This document shows positions 57,743 through 64,000 of a stretch of 64,000 nucleotides of DNA, one piece after another. A model generated the notes under the pieces. The model saw only the letters and a program-made list of their open reading frames with translations. It was not told where the DNA came from and did not search any database. The translations under genes were made by a program, and so were the position numbers. This DNA comes from an uncultured Bacteroidia bacterium. GTDB lineage: Bacteria > Bacteroidota > Bacteroidia > Bacteroidales > UBA932. Positions within the stretch are counted from its first letter, which is position 1. The number at the start of each line of letters is the position of its first letter. The stretch spans positions 1 through 64,000 of the forward strand of contig CADASN010000006.1 of the NCBI GenBank assembly GCA_902790635.1, given 5' to 3'.

Positions 57743-59056
57743 TTAGAAATATTTCTTCTCCTGGCGGTCCAGGGCGATGAAAATGAAGATCATCACCGAG
57801 AACGCCCACAACGACGACCCGCCGTAGCTGAGCAGCGGCAGCGGGATGCCGATCACCGGCATCAGTCCGATGGTCATGCCGATATTGATGAACAGGTGCA
57901 TGAAAAGGCACGCCGCCAGACAATAGCCGTAGATCCGGGTGAAGGCCTCCCGGCTCTTGTCCGCATCCGAGATGATGCGCCAGATCATGACGACATAGAG
58001 CAGGATCACAAGCAGGCAGCCGAAGAATCCCCATTCTTCGCCCACCGTGCAGAAAATGAAATCCGTACTTTGCTCCGGCACGAAGCCGTAAGTGGTCTGC
58101 GTCCCCTGGAGGAAACCCTTGCCGAACATCCCGCCGGAGCCGATGGCAATCATCGACTGACGCACGTTGTAGCCCACGCCCGAAGGATCCTCCTTGAGGC
58201 CGAGCAGCACCTCGATGCGCTTGCGCTGGTGGTCCTGCAGGACGTTTTCGAAGATGAACCCGGTGGCGAGCACCATCACCACGCCTGCGGCGAAAGCCAG
58301 CAGCGTGCGCCGCAGCGCGAGCCGCCGGTAGTTGATCGCTTCGCGGCGGGAGTGGCGCAACACCCGGACGTAGAAAGCCACGCAGACGGCGAACAGCACG
58401 GCGATGGACACCCAGGTGTGCGTGACCAGGGTCAGGATGAACAGCAGGATCGCCATCCCCATCAGGAGCAGCCACCAGCCCGACAGCCCCTCCCGGTACA
58501 AGACGAACAGGAAGCCGACATACACCAGCGCGGAGCCCGTCTCGCTCTCTCCCAAGATCGCCAGCATGGGCAGGGCGATGATCGCCGCTACCGCCAGGGC
58601 GTCCTTCCGCCGGGCCAGGCGGAAATTCGGATTGCTCATCACCATGGCCAGGAGCAGCGAGGTCGTGATCTTCGAGATCTCGGCAGGCTGGAACTTGACC
58701 GGTCCCAGTTCAAACCACGAATGCGAGCCCTTCACGTCCTTGCTGACGAAGATGACCAGCACCAGCAGGAACAGCACAAAGACATAGGCATACGGCGAAA
58801 TGACCTCCCACAGACGCGGATTGATCACGAACAGGATGAGGATGTCCAGCACGAAGGCCGTCAGGATCCAGACGAACTGCTTGCCGCTGCGCGCCGACCA
58901 GTCGATGATGGACGCCGGCTCCATCGAATGGATGGAGGCGTAGATGTTGATCCAGCCGATCAGGACCAGCAGCAGGTAGCAGCCTACCAGATACCAGTCC
59001 ACGGTCTTGCCCAGACCCCTGTCGAAAGAACCCGGAGTGCCGTCAATTCCTCTCAT
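57743..59056 (-). CDS. rodA: Rod-shape peptidoglycan polymerase RodA
   Basis: 437 residues, about ten membrane helices of the SEDS family: WYLVGCYLLLVLIGWINIYAS, KFQPAEISKITTSLLLAMV, GESETGSALVYVGFLFVLY, QSTDFIFCTVGEEWGFFG and a final GGSSLWAFSVMIFIFIALD. Polymerises lipid II during elongation with PBP2. Overlaps mrdA by 14 bases; last of the mre-mrd run before the esterase. Confidence 0.95.
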   Translation of the reverse strand: MRGIDGTPGSFDRGLGKTVDWYLVGCYLLLVLIGWINIYASIHSMEPASIIDWSARSGKQFVWILTAFVLDILILFVINPRLWEVISPYAYVFVLFLLVLVIFVSKDVKGSHSWFELGPVKFQPAEISKITTSLLLAMVMSNPNFRLARRKDALAVAAIIALPMLAILGESETGSALVYVGFLFVLYREGLSGWWLLLMGMAILLFILTLVTHTWVSIAVLFAVCVAFYVRVLRHSRREAINYRRLALRRTLLAFAAGVVMVLATGFIFENVLQDHQRKRIEVLLGLKEDPSGVGYNVRQSMIAIGSGGMFGKGFLQGTQTTYGFVPEQSTDFIFCTVGEEWGFFGCLLVILLYVVMIWRIISDADKSREAFTRIYGYCLAACLFMHLFINIGMTIGLMPVIGIPLPLLSYGGSSLWAFSVMIFIFIALDRQEKKYF

Positions 59057-60881
59057 CCCTGAAGAATCTGGTGTTCAACAGACGGTCTTCCAAGTACTTG
59101 CGCTCCTGGGAGATCTCCCCGGTGAGGTACTTCTCCAGCATCAGCGAAGCCACCGGGAGCGCCCAGGTGGCGCCAAATCCGGCGTTCTCGACATACGCGG
59201 CCACGGCAATCTTGGGATTGTCCTTGGGCGCGAAACAGATAAAGACGGAATTGTCCTTGCCGTGCGGGTTCTGGGCCGTGCCGGTCTTGCCGCACACGTC
59301 CAGACCCGGGATCCGGGCGGCGAAGGCGGTGCCTCCCGCCGAGCCTCCGCCGTTGACGGCCATGTACATCCCTTCGACCGCCGTCTTGAAATGGGTCGTG
59401 TCCACCATCGTGTACTGGCGCTCCTTGTATTTCGGATCGATCTCGATCCCGTCGGAGTCTTTGACGATGTGGGGGATGTAGTAGTAGCCGCGGTTGGCCA
59501 TCGTGGCCGCCAGGTTCGCGATCTGAAGCGGCGTAGCGCCGATCTCACCCTGCCCGATGGACAGCGAGATGATGGTCTGGAAGCGCCAGCGGCCAGCCCC
59601 GTACACCTTGTCGTAGAAAGCGGAGGTCGGGATGTTCCCGCCCAGTTCGGAGGGAAAATCGCTGCCCAGCTTGCGGCCGAAACCGAAACTCAGCACATGC
59701 TCGCGCCAGGCGTCGAAGGCTTCAGCAGTGGTCTTGTATCGCTTGTTGTCCAGGATGTTACGGAAGACGTAGCAGAAATAGCCGTTGCACGAAGTGGCGA
59801 TGGCGCTCAGCAGGTTGAGCGGCGAGGCATGACCGTGGCAGCCGAGCCGGTGGTTCCCGCCGTACGGGAAACCGTGGGCGCAGGGGTAGCTGTTGGATGG
59901 CACCAGCGTACCCTCCTGCAGGCCGATCAGTCCGTTGACGAGCTTGAAGACGGAGCCGGGCGGGTAGGAAGCCATCACCGTGCGGTTGAACATCGGTTTG
60001 CGCGGATTGCGCGCGATCTCGGCGTAATGCTTGCCGATGTCGCTGAGCACGTCCACGTCGATACCCGGACTGGACACCATCGCCAGGATCTCGCCGGTGG
60101 ACGGCTCGATCGCCACAACGGAGCCCACTTTCCCCTCCATCAGCTGCTGTCCGTACTGCTGGAGATGGGCGTCGATCGTGGAGACGACATCCTTGCCGGG
60201 CTCGGCTTCCTTGTCCTCCTGCCCGTCCATATAGGGCGACTGGATGCGGTTGCGCGAGTCGCGCAGGTAGATGTGGTAGCCCTTGACGCCGCGCAGCTTC
60301 TCCTCCATCGCGGCTTCCAGGCCGGTCTTGCCGACATAGTCGCCGGAGCGGTACTCCGGGTGCTTCTGGATGTAGTCCGCATCCACCTCGGAGATGTAGC
60401 CGAGCAGGTTGCCGCCGGCGTTGAAGGGGTATTGGCGCACGCTGCGCACCTCGGCCTTGAAGCCGGGGAAACGGTACGCCTCCTCGGCGAACTTGATGTA
60501 GTTCTCGGGCGTGATGTGCTTGATGAACGAGAGCGTCTGCCAGCCGATGCGCGTACGGTACTGGCGGTAGTAGGCCATCCGCTCGCGGATGAAATCGACA
60601 CTCGTCCCCAGCGCGTTCGCCAGGGCGAGCGTGTCGAAGGGCTGCACGTCGCGCGGGGTCACGGAGATGTCGTAGCAGACTTCATTGCCGACCAGGATCT
60701 CCCCGTTGCGGTCGTAGATCACGCCGCGGGGCGGGTAGATGTAGTTGTACACCATCGAGTTGTTGGACGCATCGACCTTGTACTTGTCGTTGACGATCTG
60801 GATATAGAACAACTTCCCCAGCAGGATGGCCGCCACGGCCACCAGCCCGATCTGCAGCTTGTTTTTCCGGGTTATTTCCAT
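59043..60881 (-). CDS. mrdA: Penicillin-binding protein 2
   Basis: 612 residues: membrane helix (LQIGLVAVAAILLGKLFYIQIV), pedestal domain, then transpeptidase with SVFK (in ASYPPGSVFKLVNG), the SCN-like SCNGYFCY and KTGTAQNP. Crosslinks peptidoglycan during rod elongation with RodA. Overlaps mreD upstream by 10 bases. Confidence 0.95.
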   Translation of the reverse strand: MEITRKNKLQIGLVAVAAILLGKLFYIQIVNDKYKVDASNNSMVYNYIYPPRGVIYDRNGEILVGNEVCYDISVTPRDVQPFDTLALANALGTSVDFIRERMAYYRQYRTRIGWQTLSFIKHITPENYIKFAEEAYRFPGFKAEVRSVRQYPFNAGGNLLGYISEVDADYIQKHPEYRSGDYVGKTGLEAAMEEKLRGVKGYHIYLRDSRNRIQSPYMDGQEDKEAEPGKDVVSTIDAHLQQYGQQLMEGKVGSVVAIEPSTGEILAMVSSPGIDVDVLSDIGKHYAEIARNPRKPMFNRTVMASYPPGSVFKLVNGLIGLQEGTLVPSNSYPCAHGFPYGGNHRLGCHGHASPLNLLSAIATSCNGYFCYVFRNILDNKRYKTTAEAFDAWREHVLSFGFGRKLGSDFPSELGGNIPTSAFYDKVYGAGRWRFQTIISLSIGQGEIGATPLQIANLAATMANRGYYYIPHIVKDSDGIEIDPKYKERQYTMVDTTHFKTAVEGMYMAVNGGGSAGGTAFAARIPGLDVCGKTGTAQNPHGKDNSVFICFAPKDNPKIAVAAYVENAGFGATWALPVASLMLEKYLTGEISQERKYLEDRLLNTRFFRDERN

Positions 60882-61387
60882 CGCTCGCCGGATTCGTTAA
60901 GCATCACCAGGGCGACCAGCACGGACAGCGCCGAACTGGCCAGCAGGGAGAGGACGAACTTCAGCGCGCAGAACCAGAACGGCCGGGTGCCGGCGTTGTC
61001 CACCCAGATGAAAAGGACGAGGAAAACCGCCGTCAGCAGCAGGATGGCGGGCACGAATTTCTGCCAGCCCTGCCGCTCGAACGACAGTTCTTCGCCCCGC
61101 GCGAAAATCTCCGAGCCGAACACCAGGGAGATCACCGGCCGGCGCAGCAGGGCCACCGGCACCAGCGCGAAGGACGTGAGCCCCAGCTGCCCGCTCACGA
61201 TGAAATCGAGCGCCAGCCCGGTCAGGAAGGCGGTCAGCATCATACGGATTGTACCCCGCTCCTGCGGCAGGCACAGCAGCATCGCGGGCAGGAAGACCAG
61301 GGTCAGGTGCTGCGAGAACGGGAAGAAGTTCCACAGGATGGCCTGCGCCAGGAAAAGCAGGATGTATTTGAGTGTCGTCCTCCTCAT
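60872..61387 (-). CDS. mreD: Rod-shape determining protein MreD
   Basis: 171 residues with five to six membrane helices (YILLFLAQAILWNFFPF, LTLVFLPAMLLCLPQ, MLTAFLTGLALDFIVSG, ILLLTAVFLVLFIWVD, FVLSLLASSALSVLVALVML). Sequence is weakly conserved in this family; the call rests on topology plus its place between mreC and mrdA. Confidence 0.85.
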   Translation of the reverse strand: MRRTTLKYILLFLAQAILWNFFPFSQHLTLVFLPAMLLCLPQERGTIRMMLTAFLTGLALDFIVSGQLGLTSFALVPVALLRRPVISLVFGSEIFARGEELSFERQGWQKFVPAILLLTAVFLVLFIWVDNAGTRPFWFCALKFVLSLLASSALSVLVALVMLNESGERWK

Positions 61388-62217
61388 GGCCGGCCCTCCC
61401 CTGCGGCCTCCAGGGCCATCATCTCACTGCGTTCAAGATTCTCCACCACGGTCACGTAGCGGACCGTGGAGAAATCCTGGAAGAGGTGCACGTCCACCTG
61501 CCGCGTGGAGCCGTCCACCAGGCGGGTGCCGCCCGTGACGCCGATGGGCAGGTCCGGCGGGAAAATCGAAGAGTAGCCGCTCGTCCGGACCGTATCGCCC
61601 GGCTCGATGTTGAAGTGCGGCGGAATGTTGCGGACCACGGCCACGCCGGATGTGCGGCCGTCCCAGGAGAGCGGGGCGACGATCTCGGTCCGCCCGACGC
61701 GGGCGCCGACGCTCATCTGCGGATTCATCAGGGTCAGCCCGTAGGAATAATGCCGGTCCACGGCCTCCACGATTCCGACCACCCCGCGGTCCGAGATGAT
61801 CCCGCTCTGGGGCCGGATCCCGTCCTCAGAACCTTTGTTGAGGATGATGTAGTTGTGCGTCAGGTTGCGGCTCATCTTGACGACGGTCGCCGGCGTGTAA
61901 CGGTAGCCCGCCGCCTCGCGCGCCGCCATCCGCGCCAGCTCTTCCTGGTCGGCTTCCAGCCGCTCATAGGCCCGCAGGCGCTCCTGCAGCGCGGCGTTCT
62001 CCGCCTGCAGCTCCTGATTGAGCCGCTCCAGCTGGAAATGGCTGCGTATCGTCTCGCTGCCGCCCCAGAGCAGGGCCATGGTCCGGTGCGAAGCCCGGTT
62101 CAGCCAGATGTTCTGCAGGGTGGAACTGGCGTGCAACATGCCAAGTGCAGCAACCTCCAACAGTATGAAGATTGCCGCACCTGCCAGGAATGACACCGGT
62201 TTCTGTCCGCGGGGCAT
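61384..62217 (-). CDS. mreC: Rod-shape determining protein MreC
   Basis: 277 residues. One membrane helix (FLAGAAIFILLEVAALGML), coiled coil (about 55-95; FQLERLNQELQAENAALQERL), and the beta-rich periplasmic part with RNLTHNYIILNKGSEDGIRPQSGI and GVVGIVEAVDRHYSYGLTL. Links MreB filaments to the wall synthases. Directly follows mreB with no gap. Confidence 0.93.
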   Translation of the reverse strand: MPRGQKPVSFLAGAAIFILLEVAALGMLHASSTLQNIWLNRASHRTMALLWGGSETIRSHFQLERLNQELQAENAALQERLRAYERLEADQEELARMAAREAAGYRYTPATVVKMSRNLTHNYIILNKGSEDGIRPQSGIISDRGVVGIVEAVDRHYSYGLTLMNPQMSVGARVGRTEIVAPLSWDGRTSGVAVVRNIPPHFNIEPGDTVRTSGYSSIFPPDLPIGVTGGTRLVDGSTRQVDVHLFQDFSTVRYVTVVENLERSEMMALEAAGEGRP

Positions 62218-63246
62218 CTATCGCATCAGGAAGGAGTAGCGGTCCGTGTGCTTGAGGGCATCGCACGTGCCGCGCGCCACTGCGTGGAGCGGATCGTCGG
62301 CGACGTGGAACTTGATGTTGACCTTGTCCTGGAAGCGTCTCGCCAGGCCGCGGAGCAGGGCGCCGCCGCCGGAGAGATAGATGCCGTTCTCCACGATATC
62401 GGCGTAGAGCTCCGGCGGAGTGTTCTCCAGGACATGGAGGATGGAGGTCTCGACCTTGGCGATGGACTTGTCCAGGCAGTGGGCGATCTCCTGGTGGGAG
62501 ATCGTAGCTTCGACGGGATGCGCCGTCATCAGGTTCGGTCCGCGCACGATGAAGGGCTCCGGCTCTTCCTCTTCGGTCAGGTCGGGAATCACCGCGCCCA
62601 CGGCCATTTTGATCTTCTCGGCCGTGATCTCGCCCACCTTGATGTTGTGCTGCTGGCGGAGATAGTACTGGATGTCGCTCGTGAACACGTCACCGGCCGT
62701 ACGGATGCTGTCCTGGACCACCAGGCCGCCCAGCGAGATCACGGCGATCTCGGTGGTGCCGCCACCGATGTCCACGACCATGTTGCCCTGCGGGGCCACC
62801 ACGTTCAGGCCGATACCGAGGGCCGCAGCCATCGGTTCGAAGATGAGATAGACGTCCCGGCCGCCGGCGTGCTCGGTGGAGTCGCGCACGGCGCGGATCT
62901 CCACTTCCGTGGAGCCGGAAGGGATGCCTACCACCACCTTGAGGTTGGGGGTGAAGAGCTGGTGCCTGCGTCCGCCCGCCTGCTTGATGAAGCCGCGGAT
63001 CATCATCTCCGCAGCATTGAAGTCGGCGATCACGCCGTCCCGCAGCGGCCGGACGGTCTTGACGCCCGGACTGGTCCTTTCGTGCATCAGTTTGGCCTGG
63101 GTGCCGAGGGCGATGCACTTGCCCGTATTATTGTCGATGGCCACGATGCTCGGCTCGTCCAGCACGATCTGGTCATTCTGGTAAATGACGGTGTTGGCGG
63201 TGCCGAGGTCGATAGCCAGTTCCTGATTCAAGAATGAGAAGGCCAT
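62218..63246 (-). CDS. mreB: Rod-shape determining protein MreB
   Basis: 342 residues from MAFSFLNQELAIDLGTANT; an ATG nine codons upstream lies close to the promoter and was not chosen. Actin-like motifs: LAIDLGTANTVIY (phosphate 1), MVVDIGGGTTEIAVISLGG (phosphate 2) and GIYLSGGGALLRGLARR (adenosine). Organises elongation synthases. First of the run mreB-mreC-mreD-mrdA-rodA-esterase. Confidence 0.97.
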   Translation of the reverse strand: MAFSFLNQELAIDLGTANTVIYQNDQIVLDEPSIVAIDNNTGKCIALGTQAKLMHERTSPGVKTVRPLRDGVIADFNAAEMMIRGFIKQAGGRRHQLFTPNLKVVVGIPSGSTEVEIRAVRDSTEHAGGRDVYLIFEPMAAALGIGLNVVAPQGNMVVDIGGGTTEIAVISLGGLVVQDSIRTAGDVFTSDIQYYLRQQHNIKVGEITAEKIKMAVGAVIPDLTEEEEPEPFIVRGPNLMTAHPVEATISHQEIAHCLDKSIAKVETSILHVLENTPPELYADIVENGIYLSGGGALLRGLARRFQDKVNIKFHVADDPLHAVARGTCDALKHTDRYSFLMR

Positions 63247-63272
63247 ATCTTTTCCTGTTTCTGATTGAATCA

Positions 63273-63280
63273 CAAAATTA
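63273..63280 (-). promoter_or_regulatory. TAnnTTTG promoter box (TAATTTTG) of the mre operon
   Basis: TAATTTTG on the minus strand, 26 nt before the mreB start; half of a divergent pair with the ispD box. Confidence 0.45.
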
Positions 63281-63292
63281 AATAAAAATCCG

Positions 63293-63300
63293 TAATTTTG
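63293..63300 (+). promoter_or_regulatory. TAnnTTTG promoter box (TAATTTTG) of ispD
   Basis: TAATTTTG on the plus strand, 19 nt before the ispD ATG at 63320. Confidence 0.45.
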
Positions 63301-63319
63301 TGGAAAGAACCTGTTGATT

Positions 63320-64000
63320 ATGCGCAGAAATATTTACGGAATTTTCGTAGCCGGCGGCAGCGGCACCCGGATGGGCGGCGAGCTGCCCAAGCAGTTTCTG
63401 CTGCTGGACGGACGCCCGATCCTCCAATGCACCATCGAGCGCTTCCTCGAGGCCGAGCCCGCCATGAAGGTCATCACGGTCCTGCCCAGGGGCCATTTCG
63501 AGACCTGGAAAGACCTCTGCGCCATCTATTCCTTCCATTGCCCCCAGACGCTCGTGGCCGGCGGGCTGACGCGTTTCCATTCCGTGCAGAACGCCCTCCG
63601 GAAAGTGCCCGAAGGCGCCATCGTCTCCATCCATGACGGCGTGCGCCCCCTGCTCACCCCCGCGCTGATCCGCCGGATGCTCGACCGCATGGAAGACGAC
63701 GGCTGCCGCGCGCTGCTGCCCGTCGTGCCGGTCGTGGATACACTGCGCTCCACGGACCCAGGCACGCCGGATCCCGACCGCTCCCGGACCGTCGCCGTCC
63801 AGACGCCGCAGATCTTCCGCTCCGAAGACATCAAGGCGGCCTACACCCAGGCCTATGAGCTGTCGTTCACGGATGACGCGTCCGTAGCCGCACGCAAAGG
63901 AATACCGCTCACCTTCGAGGAAGGAGAGCGGTTCAATCTGAAGATCACGACGCCCGAGGACCTCGTCCTCGCGGAAGCGATCCTTACACGCCAGAAATCG
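63320..64000 (+). CDS. ispD: 2-C-methyl-D-erythritol 4-phosphate cytidylyltransferase (partial)
   Basis: 227 residues up to the window edge, where the frame is still open. Nucleotidyltransferase motifs: IYGIFVAGGSGTRMGGELPKQF, AGGLTRFHSVQNAL, VSIHDGVRPLLTP, RTVAVQTPQIF and FTDDASVAARKG. Makes CDP-ME from MEP and CTP. Length so far is already close to full, so only a few residues are missing. Divergent from mreB. Confidence 0.95.
   Translation, partial: MRRNIYGIFVAGGSGTRMGGELPKQFLLLDGRPILQCTIERFLEAEPAMKVITVLPRGHFETWKDLCAIYSFHCPQTLVAGGLTRFHSVQNALRKVPEGAIVSIHDGVRPLLTPALIRRMLDRMEDDGCRALLPVVPVVDTLRSTDPGTPDPDRSRTVAVQTPQIFRSEDIKAAYTQAYELSFTDDASVAARKGIPLTFEEGERFNLKITTPEDLVLAEAILTRQKS

Noticed and set aside
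59007-61538. 843-codon plus-strand open frame
   Set aside because: Antisense to mrdA and mreD, whose catalytic motifs are intact. No domain can be read in it.

Overview
The window is a contiguous piece of a GC-rich Bacteroidota (Bacteroidales-like) chromosome. The evidence is the gene content (FeoA-FeoB fusion with a Cys-rich partner, PorT-like and DUF4421-like outer-membrane proteins, TonB receptor, S16 with an Ala-rich tail, sufB/C/D) and the repeated promoter signature TTTG - about 20 bp - TAnnTTTG, with the TAnnTTTG box often only 4-10 nt upstream of the start codon. The core genes look GC-rich; 18.27-24.86 kb is clearly AT-rich and foreign.

Layout. 0-1.5 kb: scrap zone with an RHS fragment, a primase-like tail and a truncated tyrosine integrase, next to tRNA-Gln. 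1.7-17.8 kb: almost entirely minus-strand housekeeping (tsaC, rhomboid, mutL, rsmE, radA, phosphodiesterase, galE, CYTH) with ispF divergent, ending in a five-gene tripartite ABC export operon (ATPase, two MacB-type permeases, HlyD adaptor, TolC). 18.26-24.86 kb: an inferred 6.6-kb integrative element beside tRNA-Leu(GAG), with a replication-like protein, a lipoprotein, a GIY-YIG protein embedded in seven repeats, a small serine resolvase, and a large serine recombinase behind a long hairpin-rich leader. 25-33.7 kb: hemerythrin/LuxR regulator, queH, feoAB, glycosyltransferases, rpsP-rimM. 33.7-40.2 kb: an operon whose genes all overlap, sufB-pnuC-sufC-sufD-ispE and a flippase fused to a TupA-like ATP-grasp domain. 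40.2-53.9 kb: outer-membrane protein, Na+ symporter, TonB receptor, M28 and M13 peptidases, DUF3108 and DUF4421 proteins, tandem GNAT and lipoprotein genes. 53.9-56.2 kb: an AAA ATPase and a tRNA-Leu(UAA) split by a group I intron carrying an HNH endonuclease. 56.2-64 kb: a two-domain esterase, then the rod-shape cluster mreB-mreC-mreD-mrdA-rodA, and a partial ispD.

Most notable items: (1) a 725-bp group I intron of Azoarcus/Anabaena (IC3-like) appearance between U34 and A35 of tRNA-Leu(UAA), with an HNH reading frame running through the ribozyme core; (2) the compact serine-recombinase element with its structured leader and repeat-flanked GIY-YIG nuclease; (3) in-frame insertion of palindromic sequence into two RNA-modification genes (queH, rsmE); (4) the flippase-ATP-grasp fusion. 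All identifications are from reading sequence and translations; no database search or folding program was run.
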